Part shown: one piece after another, positions 1 through 8,193 of the stretch | Numbering within the stretch: position 1 is the stretch's first letter | Layout of the letters: each line of letters begins with the position of its first letter | NCBI RefSeq assembly: GCF_014397785.1 | Contig: NZ_VZQQ01000050.1 | Coordinates: forward strand, 1 to 46,332 | Length of the DNA stretch: 46,332 nucleotides | Origin: Paraburkholderia podalyriae | GTDB lineage: Bacteria; Pseudomonadota; Gammaproteobacteria; Burkholderiales; Burkholderiaceae | Direction of reading: 5' to 3' | Notes under the pieces: model-generated | What the model was told of the DNA's origin: nothing | Seen by the model: only the letters and a program-made list of their open reading frames with translations | The model's database searches: none | Translations under genes and position numbers: made by a program

Positions 1-2
1 TC

Positions 3-359
3 ATGACGGTGCGCTTCGACGTGCCTTCGGCGGCGCGGGCCGATGTCGTGAAGGGATTGCGTCAAGAGGTCTTGCCGCCGCTCGCCGACCGGCCCGGCAT
101 CACGGGCGTACACCTGTGTCTGGCCGACGAGGCCGTCAGCAAGGTGGAAACTGCCGAGAAGAAGGCGCGTTCGGAAGGCACCGAGGTGCCGACATGGATC
201 GTGATGATCGAAGGATGCCGCGCCGACTATGTCCGCTCAGCGGTGGACGCTTTCCTTGCCGGACTCGCTGCTTTGCCCGGGGCCGCTGCGGTTGCGCCGG
301 ACTGCACGCTCTATCAACTGGAGTACACGCGCTGCAAGACGCCGTGGAGCGCCGGCTGA
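3..359 (+). CDS. Hypothetical protein, 3' part (cut by left window edge)
   Basis: The reading frame is open from the first full codon and ends at 359. The Met at position 3 may be internal, because nothing upstream is visible. The 118 visible residues are soluble, mixed alpha/beta and contain no membrane segment. A stretch with a TWIVMIEG core followed by a helix and an LYQLEY strand suggests a small ferredoxin-like (dabb/ABM-type) fold, but no family is recognised with certainty. Base composition and codon use match the neighbouring genes. Function unknown. Confidence 0.5.
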   Translation: MTVRFDVPSAARADVVKGLRQEVLPPLADRPGITGVHLCLADEAVSKVETAEKKARSEGTEVPTWIVMIEGCRADYVRSAVDAFLAGLAALPGAAAVAPDCTLYQLEYTRCKTPWSAG

Positions 360-435
360 AAGCTTGTTTGAACACGGCTGCAACCCGCGTCACGCGACAC
401 CGCGCAGCCGGCCCTGACGCTGTCGTCACGCATTG

Positions 436-741
436 AGGAACGAAGGAATAGTTCCATGTCGTCCCCTGTTCATCGGTCAGGGTCAGGCGGTGCACCGCCA
501 TGGCCAGATCATCGGCTTTGCGAGTCGGCCGATCCGCGCGGGGCAGCACGTTCATACGCATAATCTTGCGATGGGCGAATTCGCCCGTGACTACGCATTC
601 AGTCAGGGCGTATGTGCCACTGTCCCGTCAACTGAATCGGCGACGTTTCGCGGCATTGTGCGTGAAGACGGCCGTGTGGCAACGCGCAGAATTCGTGCCT
701 TGGCAAATCAGCGCAATCATGTGAGCCGCTGTTGTCCGGCA
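436..741 (+). pseudogene. UxaA/GarD-type sugar-acid dehydratase remnant (SAF domain end)
   Basis: The frame starting near 436 encodes a recognisable piece of the altronate/galactarate dehydratase family. The stretch GQIIGFASRPIRAGQHVHTH, followed by NLAMGEFARDYAF and then ATFRGIVREDGRVATR, corresponds to the end of the SAF domain and the start of the catalytic UxaA domain. After that motif the family's conserved NYIGI segment is lost and homology fades. There is no proper start, and more than 1 kb of catalytic domain is missing. This is a decayed fragment with no expected activity. Identification rests on remembered family motifs. Confidence 0.6.
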
Positions 742-1110
742 CAAGTAGAGCGTGCACCGCACTGATGCTCGGCAATAACCCATACCAGGTTGGAGAAAGA
801 TAGCCGCCAAGCTGGGCAGGCTTGAACATGTTGCGCACGAGCGATGGCGCACGTGCTCTGCTGGCTGATTCCTGTTCCAGGCGATCTAATGACTCGATTT
901 CCGTTTTCGTGAATACCGCTTCGGGGCGGGGCCTGTGGAACTGCGCGGCTGATCATCGTGAGCCAGAAGATGCGCCAGCTCAGGATACAGGGGACGGAGT
1001 CTGCGGAGTCGAGTGCATCTTCGCTCCGGAGGAGACATGTTTAACGCTCATGGCTGCACTTCGCATACCGGCAATGTGCGATCCGCGCTCCTTACTGCAT
1101 CTAATCCCTT
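742..1110. other. Non-coding stretch between UxaA remnant and gntR
   Basis: No convincing gene is seen here on either strand. The short open frames lack recognisable motifs and sensible start signals. The stretch is probably further decayed sequence from the same event that broke the UxaA gene. Confidence 0.4.
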
Positions 1111-1140
1111 CCTTTATGGTGGATAATATGGCATTCCACG
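1092..1140 (+). promoter_or_regulatory. Predicted gntR promoter with operator (site A)
   Basis: TATGGCATTCCA at 1127-1138 contains the core palindrome TGGCATTCCA, which matches the operators at 2120-2133, 2162-2175 and 16049-16062. A half site TATGG lies at 1115-1119. TTACTG (1092-1097) and TATGGT (1115-1120), 17 bp apart, could be the -35 and -10. The position upstream of the GntR gene fits autoregulation. The palindrome is visible; its use as an operator is inferred. Confidence 0.5.
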
Positions 1141-1192
1141 CTCCGATCAGGCCATGGCGTGGTCCGAGCTTTCTCTGTCCACTTTTCTACTT

Positions 1193-1879
1193 ATGTCAGA
1201 TCTTAAAGTTGTCCGCGAAACCAAAACCCTTCGTGAACTGACGCTGGACAAGCTGCGCGATGCAATTGTGCAGGGGTATTTCCAGCCGGGCGCACGCCTC
1301 GTCGAACGCACGCTGTGCGATGAGTTGGGGGTCAGCCGCACGATTGTGCGCGAGGTATTGCGACACCTCGAGACCGAGGGGCTGGTGGATGTCATCGCGC
1401 GCCAAGGGCCGGTCGTCGCGCAACTAAATGCCGGCCAGGTTAGCGAAATCTACGAACTGCGCGGGCTACTGGAGGCGAATGCCGCACGCGCGTGTGCCGA
1501 GCAGTCCACACCCGAACTCGTGAGGCGACTGCGGGAGATCCGCAAACAGATCGAAGCGGCGTTCCAGGTCAAAGACTTGCCGGCGGTGCTCGCCTACACG
1601 GAACACTTCTACGAGGCGTTATTCGAGGGCGCGCAACGGACCGTCTCCCTAGCCGTGGTCAAGACGCTCAATGCACGGATCAATCGATTGCGCGCACTCA
1701 CGATAGCCACGCCGGGACGCAGTCAGGAGTCGAATCGCGAGATGAACATGATGCTTGATGCCATCGAACAGCGCGACGGCGATGCCGCGTTTTCCGCCTC
1801 GATCGCGCATATCCGGCGCACGGCGGAGCTTGCGCTTGCGGCGCTTGCTCAACGAAGCGAAGGAGTGGGCGAAGCTTGA
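1193..1879 (+). CDS. GntR/FadR-family (FCD) transcriptional regulator
   Basis: A 228-residue GntR-family repressor. The winged helix-turn-helix occupies about residues 10-75 (LRDAIVQGYFQPGARLVER, DELGVSRTIVREVLRHLE). An all-helical FCD ligand-binding domain follows (EIYELRGLLEANAARACAE and onward). A longer start at 1154 is possible. The start at 1193 is preferred because it aligns with the paralogue at 8194, whose MHEPISSLK leads into the same TLR...LEK motif. Palindromic sites lie just upstream and again before the hydrolase at 2188, so the product probably controls itself and the catabolic genes. The effector is unknown and may be the imported N-compound or a pathway intermediate. Confidence 0.9.
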   Translation: MSDLKVVRETKTLRELTLDKLRDAIVQGYFQPGARLVERTLCDELGVSRTIVREVLRHLETEGLVDVIARQGPVVAQLNAGQVSEIYELRGLLEANAARACAEQSTPELVRRLREIRKQIEAAFQVKDLPAVLAYTEHFYEALFEGAQRTVSLAVVKTLNARINRLRALTIATPGRSQESNREMNMMLDAIEQRDGDAAFSASIAHIRRTAELALAALAQRSEGVGEA

Positions 1880-2118
1880 CGCGAACGGCCTGACGGTTCT
1901 CCACCGCTTGTCTGCGGCCGCGGTTCCGCGGCGCGCTCCACGCGCTCCTTCCGAGCGCCAGACCACTCCCACTGCACTCCCCATAACGCGCTGTTCGCTC
2001 GCGGCGTTGTCTTCGCTCGACCCCGGCCGCGAGGCGCTCCTGGTTTTTCAGCGCGAGGCTCCGATCGGCAACCGCGTGCCCTCGGCAACGTCCATGCCAG
2101 CCACTTCCCCCTCCTAAC
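1880..2118. other. GC-rich intergenic stretch
   Basis: No gene is supported in this 240-bp stretch between gntR and the operator pair. Frames are open on both strands, as expected at this GC content, but none has family motifs. Confidence 0.4.
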
Positions 2119-2119
2119 T

Positions 2120-2175
2120 TATGGTATTCCATAATATTTTGACGCGGAGAGTTTGCTGTAGTATGGCATACCATA
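2120..2175 (+). promoter_or_regulatory. Promoter with two GntR-type operators (sites B1, B2)
   Basis: Two palindromes, TATGGTATTCCATA (2120-2133) and TATGGCATACCATA (2162-2175), have centres exactly 42 bp apart, about four helical turns. Between them sits TTGACG (2139-2144). A 17-bp spacer leads to TATGGC (2162-2167), the first half of B2, as a -10. A repressor bound to both sites would block the -35 edge and the -10. The sequence is followed 13-22 bp later by the candidate start codons of the hydrolase gene. Confidence 0.75.
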
Positions 2176-2187
2176 ATATTGTGGAGC

Positions 2188-3090
2188 ATGAGCCGAATGA
2201 ATCCTGACCGGACGCCCAGGCTTGCCGCAGCGCGCGGCGAGATTGCAGGGACGAACTACAGCGTGCATGCGCCGAAGTCGGGCGAAGCGCTGGCAACAGT
2301 TGTCCTGATTCACGGCGTGGGGATGAATCAGAGCGTATGGTCGTCGCAGATCGAGCCGTTGACGACGGCGAACTACGAAGTCGTGGTCTACGACATGCTC
2401 GGTCATGGCGCCAGTGCTCTGCCTCCGGCCGAGCCGACGCTCGATGATTACGCCGCCCAGCTCGAACGCCTGCTCGACGGCCTCGACATCGAGCGGGCGC
2501 ACGTCGCCGGTCATTCGATGGGCGCGCTCGTCGCACTCGAGTTCGCGCTGACTCATGCGCCGCGTACGCTGAGCGTCGCTGCACTGAACGCGGTCTACGA
2601 CCGCTCGCCTGCACAACGCAAAGCAGTAATGTCGCGCGCCGCGACGCTCGGCGATACACCGGCCGATACGGGCGCGATTGCGGGCGTCGACGCCACGCTC
2701 AAACGCTGGTTCGGTGACCCGGTGCCGGCGCATCTGACGCAGGCGGCGCAAGCGGTGCGCCACCTGCTGCTCTCGGTCGATCCGGTCGGCTATGCGCGGA
2801 CTTACGGTCTCTTCGCCTGTTCGGACGACGTCCACGTCGGTCGGCTGGCGAGCCTCGCTGTGCCGGCCTTGTTCCTGACCGCCGAGCTAGATCTGAACTC
2901 GAGTCCGGACATGTCGCGGGCGATGGCAGAGGCCGCGCCGTTCGGTCGGGCCGAGGTGATCGCGGGTGCGCGTCATATGATGAACGTTAGCCATCCAGAA
3001 GAAGTCACCGCACGCCTGCTCGCTTTTTTCGCCGAAGCAGCGCAACGAAACGGGGCAAATGCAACGAACGTGGGGGAAGACCATGTCTGA
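2188..3090 (+). CDS. Alpha/beta hydrolase (TgnD-like), copy 1
   Basis: A 300-residue alpha/beta-fold hydrolase. The oxyanion HG lies in VLIHGVGMNQSVW, the nucleophile Ser110 in GHSMG, the probable acid Asp235 in TAELDLNSSPDM, and the base His263 in GARHMMNVSHPEEV. It is most similar in design to the second hydrolase of the window (14621-15439), sharing the IHGVGM, GHSMG and LKRWF segments. In the trigonelline pathway a hydrolase splits the formamido-methylene succinate intermediate into methylamine, formate, CO2 and succinate semialdehyde, and this is the proposed role. The start could be 2188 or 2197. The gene overlaps the next one by 8 nt, so translation is probably coupled. Specificity is not provable from sequence. 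Confidence 0.85.
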   Translation: MSRMNPDRTPRLAAARGEIAGTNYSVHAPKSGEALATVVLIHGVGMNQSVWSSQIEPLTTANYEVVVYDMLGHGASALPPAEPTLDDYAAQLERLLDGLDIERAHVAGHSMGALVALEFALTHAPRTLSVAALNAVYDRSPAQRKAVMSRAATLGDTPADTGAIAGVDATLKRWFGDPVPAHLTQAAQAVRHLLLSVDPVGYARTYGLFACSDDVHVGRLASLAVPALFLTAELDLNSSPDMSRAMAEAAPFGRAEVIAGARHMMNVSHPEEVTARLLAFFAEAAQRNGANATNVGEDHV

Positions 3091-4036
3091 GCCGATCAGC
3101 GAACAGACTTTCGACACTTTCGAATTTCGCCGCGCACTCGGCGCATTCGTCACCGGCGTGACTGTTGTCACGACGATCCAGCCGGACGGTTCCCCGCGCG
3201 GCTTCACGGCCAACTCGTTCACCTCGGTTTCGCTCGATCCGCCGCTGATCCTCGTGTGCATCGCGAAGAGCGCGGCGAGCCATGCGGTCTTTGCCACCAC
3301 GAATCACTTCGCGGTCAGCATGCTGGCGGGGGAGCAGAAGGCCGTGTCGGGCGTCTTCGCGTCGAAGTCGGTCGACAAATTCGCGCAGGTCTCATGGCGC
3401 GTCCGCGCAACGGGCGCGCCGGTCATGGAGGGCGCGGCGGCGACGTTCGATTGCAGGACGCACGACGTCGTGGATGCCGGCGATCACATCATTCTGATCG
3501 GGCGCGTGGTGGACTTCGTGCATACGAATTCGTCGCCGTTGGGTTACTGCCGTGGCGCGTACGTGAACTTCAGTCTCTCGCAGGACGCGCTCGCGGCAAC
3601 CGGCGCGCGCGCCCAGGTGGGCGCAATTCTCGAACATCGCGACGGCCTGGTGCTGCTTGAAACGAAAAACGGTTTGCAGTTGCCGGCCGGCGTCAAGCTC
3701 GAACCCGAAAGTGATGCGGGGAGCCTGCGCGGCGTGCTGGCGAAGCTCGGTCTCACCGCGCATCTCGATTTCATTTTTGCCGTTTTCGAATCGGGTAGTG
3801 GTCCGTCGGCGAGCGTCCACTATTACCGGGGACGCGTGAGCAGCAGCCTTGCGGCCATGATGGACAGCGCGATCCACATCGTCCCGCTGCCACGGATTCC
3901 ATGGAGCGAACTGCGCGACGACGCCGTGCGCTCGATGCTGCAGCGCTATGTGCGCGAGCGCAGCGAAGACGCCTTCGGCATCTACGTCGGCGACACAGAG
4001 GCAGGACAAGTCCAGACGCTCGCGACAGCACATTGA
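3083..4036 (+). CDS. Flavin reductase with Nudix-like C-terminal domain (TgnB-like), copy 1
   Basis: A 317-residue protein. Residues ~10-170 are a RutF/HpaC-type flavin reductase domain, with FRRALGAFVTGVTVVTT, GFTANSFTSVSLDPPL and FDCRTHDVVDAGDHIILIG. It would supply reduced FMN/FAD to a two-component monooxygenase. Residues ~185-300 (VGAILEHRDGLVLLET, LQLPAGVKLEPE, then a strand-rich tail) resemble a Nudix fold whose catalytic box is degraded. It shares this unusual layout with the copy at 13693-14619. The start at 3083 is preceded by GGGGGAAGA and overlaps the hydrolase stop. No oxygenase gene lies next to this copy, so it may serve the LLM oxygenase encoded at 12644. Confidence 0.85.
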   Translation: MSEPISEQTFDTFEFRRALGAFVTGVTVVTTIQPDGSPRGFTANSFTSVSLDPPLILVCIAKSAASHAVFATTNHFAVSMLAGEQKAVSGVFASKSVDKFAQVSWRVRATGAPVMEGAAATFDCRTHDVVDAGDHIILIGRVVDFVHTNSSPLGYCRGAYVNFSLSQDALAATGARAQVGAILEHRDGLVLLETKNGLQLPAGVKLEPESDAGSLRGVLAKLGLTAHLDFIFAVFESGSGPSASVHYYRGRVSSSLAAMMDSAIHIVPLPRIPWSELRDDAVRSMLQRYVRERSEDAFGIYVGDTEAGQVQTLATAH

Positions 4037-4274
4037 GATGCCCGGTGTCGCACGGCTGCCGCCGTCATCCGGATACGGTTTTCGACGACCGGTTTGTCGT
4101 GGGTTAATCCACCAAAAAGGTCCATCAATCTAGCATCGTAGTGGGGAGACAGAGGAAAAGATGGAAATCAGCAACATGAAGCCAGCGCGGTCTTCGCCGT
4201 TGGCCGCAGAGAATACCGATTCGACGACCACGCATTCAAATTAGCGCGACCAAACCGACTTGAAGGATACCGAT

Positions 4275-5306
4275 ATGACCCGCACCCGCAGTCTGATGAT
4301 TTCTCCGCTGATCGCGCTGTGCGCGGCGGCGTTCATGGCGACGCCGGCGCTTGCCGCAGATCCCATCGTGTTCACGAGTTGGGGCGGCACGACGCAATCG
4401 TCGCAGCAAAAGGACTGGGCGCAGCCTTTCACCCAGGCGAGCGGCGTCAACGTGCTGATGGATGGCCCGACCGACTACGGCAAGCTCAAGGCGATGGTGG
4501 ACAGCGGCAATGTTAGCTGGGACGTCGTCGACGTCGAGGGCGACTTTGCCTATGCCGCGCAAAAGGCAGGGCTGATCGAGCCTATCGACTACACCGTGGT
4601 CAAGAAGGGCGAGCTCGATCCACGCTTCTCGAGCGCCGATGCGGTGGGCAGCTTCTATTACTCGTTCGTACTCGGCTATAACAAATCGAGCTTCAAGGGC
4701 GCGCAGCCGCAGACGTGGGCCGATCTGTTCGACACGAAGAAGTTTCCCGGCAAACGAACGTTCTACAAGTGGTCCGCACCCGGCGTGCTCGAAATTGCGT
4801 TGCTTGCCGACGGTGTGCAGCCGGACAAACTCTATCCCCTCGACCTCGACCGCGCATTCAAAAAGCTCGACTCGATCAAGAGCGACATCGTCTGGTGGAG
4901 CGGCGGCGCACAGTCGCAGCAACTGCTTGCATCGGGAGAGGCGCCCGTCGGCGTGTTCTGGAACGGCCGTCTGCATGCGCTCGAACAGACGGGCGTGCCG
5001 GTCGGCGTTTCGTGGAACCAGAATCTGACTGCTGCGGACATGCTCGTGATCCCGAAGGGTGCGAAGCACAAGGCCGAGGCGATGAAGTTCCTCGCCGTCG
5101 CGACGAGTCCGCAGGCGCAGGCGAAGTTCGCGCAGGATACGGGCTACGCGCCGATCAACGTGAAGTCGGCGGCGCTGATGCCTGCTGCAGTCGCGAAGAC
5201 GATGCCGGACCAGTACAAGACCTCGCAGATCGACCTGGACATGAAGTACTGGGCAGACAATCGCGACGCGATCGCGAAGCGCTGGTACGCGTGGCAATCG
5301 AAATAA
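4275..5306 (+). CDS. ABC transporter periplasmic substrate-binding protein (PotD/PotF type)
   Basis: A 343-residue binding protein of the spermidine/putrescine-type family. A Sec signal peptide ends near residue 27 (ATPALA|ADP), and the mature protein starts with VFTSWGG, typical for this family. Later landmarks include VVDVEGDFAY, a WADLFDTKKFPGKR loop and PQAQAKFAQDTGY. The ATG at 4275 has AAGGA just upstream and gives a clean signal peptide. It is the first gene of a four-gene importer (binding protein, two permeases, ATPase). Genomic context points to uptake of the cluster's cationic N-substrate, such as trigonelline or another betaine, instead of a polyamine; this is inference. Confidence 0.88.
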   Translation: MTRTRSLMISPLIALCAAAFMATPALAADPIVFTSWGGTTQSSQQKDWAQPFTQASGVNVLMDGPTDYGKLKAMVDSGNVSWDVVDVEGDFAYAAQKAGLIEPIDYTVVKKGELDPRFSSADAVGSFYYSFVLGYNKSSFKGAQPQTWADLFDTKKFPGKRTFYKWSAPGVLEIALLADGVQPDKLYPLDLDRAFKKLDSIKSDIVWWSGGAQSQQLLASGEAPVGVFWNGRLHALEQTGVPVGVSWNQNLTAADMLVIPKGAKHKAEAMKFLAVATSPQAQAKFAQDTGYAPINVKSAALMPAAVAKTMPDQYKTSQIDLDMKYWADNRDAIAKRWYAWQSK

Positions 5307-5386
5307 GCGTCAGCGAAAGAGGCGTGCCCCGAAGCGGCGGTCAGGCAGAAGGCGCATAGCAGCAACTGGAGAATACAGGAGATACC

Positions 5387-6271
5387 ATGCCTAATGTTCT
5401 GAGTACCGCGGCCCATCCGCCGGCAACACCCACGCGTCGGCGTCGCGACTGGCGCAACATCCGCCTGTTGATACCGGGGCTCGTGCTGCTCGTGATCTTC
5501 TTCATGCTGCCGGTGCTTTCGCTCCTGCTGCGCAGCGTGCTGGAGCCGACACCGGGGCTGCACAACTACGAGCAGCTTCTCGGCTCATCCACCTACCTGC
5601 GCGTGTTCGGCAACACGTTCCTGGTCGCGACCGTCGTGACCGTGGTGACGGTGGCGATCGGTTTCCCGACCGCATGGCTGCTCGCGATTGCGCCGCGCAG
5701 ACTGAGTTCGCTGCTGTTTTCGATCATGCTGCTTTCGATGTGGACCAACCTGCTGGCGCGCACGTTTGCCTGGATGGTTCTGCTTCAGTCGACGGGCCCG
5801 ATCAACCGTATGTTAATGGCGATCGGCCTCATCCACGAGCCGCTGCCGCTCGTGAACAACCTGATCGGTGTGACGATCGGCATGACGTACATCATGCTGC
5901 CATTTCTCGTCATGCCGCTGCACGCGACGCTGCGCAGCATCGACCCCTCGACACTGCGCGCCGCAGCGGTCTGCGGCGCGAGTCGCTGGCAGGCCTTCTG
6001 GCGCGTTCTTGTGCCATTGGCGATGCCGGGCATCGCATCGGGCGCATTGATGGTATTTGTCATGGCCCTCGGCTACTTCGTGACCCCGGCATTGCTCGGC
6101 GGCGCGCAATACATGATGCTCGCCGAACTGGTGGCCCAGCTCGTGCAGGAGTTGTTGAACTGGGGTCTCGCCGGTGCCGCCGCCTTCGTGCTGCTCGCCG
6201 TGACGCTCTCGCTCTACGCGCTTCAACTGCGGTTCACAGGCGGCGCGCGCGCCACTGCTGGAGGCCTTTGA
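5387..6271 (+). CDS. ABC transporter permease (PotB-like)
   Basis: A 294-residue inner-membrane permease with six predicted helices. The first helix (LLIPGLVLLVIFFMLPVLSL) follows a basic N-terminus. The EAA-type loop is seen as RAAAVCGASRWQAFWRVLVP, the contact site for the ATPase. A good ribosome site (AGGAGAT) precedes the ATG. The gene lies 80 bp after the binding-protein gene, and its TGA is followed one base later by the next permease. It forms the channel heterodimer with the 6273-7067 product. Confidence 0.92.
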   Translation: MPNVLSTAAHPPATPTRRRRDWRNIRLLIPGLVLLVIFFMLPVLSLLLRSVLEPTPGLHNYEQLLGSSTYLRVFGNTFLVATVVTVVTVAIGFPTAWLLAIAPRRLSSLLFSIMLLSMWTNLLARTFAWMVLLQSTGPINRMLMAIGLIHEPLPLVNNLIGVTIGMTYIMLPFLVMPLHATLRSIDPSTLRAAAVCGASRWQAFWRVLVPLAMPGIASGALMVFVMALGYFVTPALLGGAQYMMLAELVAQLVQELLNWGLAGAAAFVLLAVTLSLYALQLRFTGGARATAGGL

Positions 6272-6272
6272 C

Positions 6273-7067
6273 ATGTTGCTCGATTTCGACCGTTTAGGTG
6301 CGTTGCGCTGGGCGCTGCTTGCAATCGGCTCTGCCGTCACACTGTTTCTTTTGCTGCCCATCGTGTTCATCGTCGCCTTGTCGTTCGGCGATTCGCAGTG
6401 GCTGATCTTTCCGCCGCCGGGCTGGACGCTGGAGTGGTACCGCCAGCTTTTCACCGACCCGGGGTGGCTCGATTCGCTGCTCACGAGCGCCAAGCTCGCG
6501 GTGATCGTGACAGTGCTGTCCGTGCTGATCGGCTTTCTCGCATCGCTTGCGCTCGTGCGCGGCAAGTTTCGCGGACGCAACGCGGTGAAGGCGTTTTTTC
6601 TGACGCCGATGGTGCTGCCCGTGGTGGTGCTGGCTGTGGCGCTCTATGCGTTCTTTCTGCGCATCGGCCTGACCGGCACGATGACCGGTTTCGTGATCGG
6701 CCATCTGATCATTGCACTGCCGTTTTCGATCATTTCAATCAGCAACTCGCTGTTGAGCTTCGATACCGCACTGGAAGACGCAGCGTTGATCTGCGGGGCA
6801 TCACCGCTCGAAGTGAAGCTGCGCGTGACATTGCCGGCGATCCGGCTTGGCCTGTTCGCCGCGGCGATCTTCGCGTTCCTTGCGTCGTGGGACGAGGTGG
6901 TGGTGTCGATCTTCATGTCGAGTCCGACCTTGCAGACGCTGCCCGTGCGCATCTGGGCGACGCTGCGGCAGGACCTGACTCCCGTCGTCGCGGCAGCATC
7001 CTCGCTGCTCGTCGGACTGACGACCGTTTTGATGTTGGCGGGCGCAGTGCTGCGCCGCGCCCGATAA
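6273..7067 (+). CDS. ABC transporter permease (PotC-like)
   Basis: A 264-residue permease, partner of the preceding one. A long first helix (LLAIGSAVTLFLLLPIVFIV) is followed by the PotC-typical segment FGDSQWLIFPPPGWTLEWY. The EAA loop is ALEDAALICGASPLEVKLR. The later SWDEVVVSIFMSSPTLQTLP segment is characteristic of this permease type. It begins one base after the upstream stop, with GGAGG in the end of that gene as ribosome site, so the two are co-translated. Confidence 0.92.
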   Translation: MLLDFDRLGALRWALLAIGSAVTLFLLLPIVFIVALSFGDSQWLIFPPPGWTLEWYRQLFTDPGWLDSLLTSAKLAVIVTVLSVLIGFLASLALVRGKFRGRNAVKAFFLTPMVLPVVVLAVALYAFFLRIGLTGTMTGFVIGHLIIALPFSIISISNSLLSFDTALEDAALICGASPLEVKLRVTLPAIRLGLFAAAIFAFLASWDEVVVSIFMSSPTLQTLPVRIWATLRQDLTPVVAAASSLLVGLTTVLMLAGAVLRRAR

Positions 7068-7092
7068 CGCCCGAACAATGAGGTGATTAGCC

Positions 7093-8181
7093 ATGACTTC
7101 CGCATTCCTGCAAATCCAGCGCCTGCGTAAGACCTACGACGACGTCGTTGCCATCGACCAGGTTTCACTCGATGTGCGCAAGGGCGAGTTCATGACCTTC
7201 CTCGGGCCGTCGGGCTCGGGCAAGAGCACGACGCTCTATATCGTCGCGGGTTTTCAGGAGCCGACTGAGGGTCGCGTGCTGCTCGACGGCAAACCGCTGC
7301 TGTCGGTCGCGCCCAATAAACGCAACATTGGCATGGTGTTTCAGCGCTACACGCTGTTTCCGCATCTCACCGTCGGGCAAAACGTGGCTTTCCCCTTGCG
7401 GGTGCGCCGCCGCCCCGAGGCGCAGATCAAGAAGAAGGTCGAGCAGATGCTCGCGCTGCTGCATCTCGCGGAGTTCCGCGATCGCATGCCGGGCCAGCTC
7501 TCGGGCGGCCAGCAACAGCGGGTGGCGATTGCGCGCGCGCTGGCGTACGACCCGCCTGTGCTGCTGATGGACGAACCGTTGTCCGCGCTCGATAAGAAGC
7601 TTCGCGAGGAAATCCAGCTCGAACTGCGCCGCATCCACCAGGAGACCGGCGTGACGATTCTCTACGTGACGCACGATCAGGAAGAGGCGTTGCGTCTCTC
7701 GGATCGTATCGCTGTGTTCAACAAGGGCTGCATCGAACAATGCGGAACCGGCGAAGAGCTCTATGAAAATCCGGCTTCGCGCTTCGTCGCCAACTTCATT
7801 GGCAATTCGAACTTCCTGCCTGTTCGTATCACCGCGCGCGACGCGGCGCAATCGAGCGCTGTCTTCCCGAGCGGCCATGCAATCGCGGCCGTCGGCGATG
7901 CCGCGCTTTCCGTGGGCGGCGACGGCACGCTGATGGTTCGCCCCGAGCAGATCCGCATTCGCGCTGCCGGGACGGCGAAAAACACGGCGGGCTTGCCAGT
8001 GACCGTGCGAGACATCACCTATCTCGGCGACGCCATGCACTACTCGGTGACGACGCCGTGGGCACAGGACATGTCAGTGCGGATGCCTGCGGGAGATCAT
8101 CGGGACAGCGGGATCGTCATCGGCACGCAGGCCTGGATCGACTGGGATGCGCGCGACACGAGGCTGTTCGCGCAGGCTTGA
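7093..8181 (+). CDS. ABC transporter ATP-binding protein (PotA-like)
   Basis: A 362-residue ATPase energising the importer. Walker A is GPSGSGKST (residues 38-46), the signature LSGGQQQR (136-143), Walker B LLMDEP, and the switch histidine follows in LYVTHDQEEAL. A C-terminal TOBE domain (about residues 245-360, with LMVRPEQIRI) is present, as in PotA and MalK relatives. It sits 25 bp after the second permease and 12 bp before the second gntR gene, so the transporter and regulator are likely one transcript. Confidence 0.94.
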   Translation: MTSAFLQIQRLRKTYDDVVAIDQVSLDVRKGEFMTFLGPSGSGKSTTLYIVAGFQEPTEGRVLLDGKPLLSVAPNKRNIGMVFQRYTLFPHLTVGQNVAFPLRVRRRPEAQIKKKVEQMLALLHLAEFRDRMPGQLSGGQQQRVAIARALAYDPPVLLMDEPLSALDKKLREEIQLELRRIHQETGVTILYVTHDQEEALRLSDRIAVFNKGCIEQCGTGEELYENPASRFVANFIGNSNFLPVRITARDAAQSSAVFPSGHAIAAVGDAALSVGGDGTLMVRPEQIRIRAAGTAKNTAGLPVTVRDITYLGDAMHYSVTTPWAQDMSVRMPAGDHRDSGIVIGTQAWIDWDARDTRLFAQA

Positions 8182-8193
8182 TCGGATACAGCA

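Noticed and set aside
4236..5297. 353-codon - strand frame opposite the ABC binding protein
   Set aside because: Shadow of a gene with a signal peptide and clear family motifs on the + strand.
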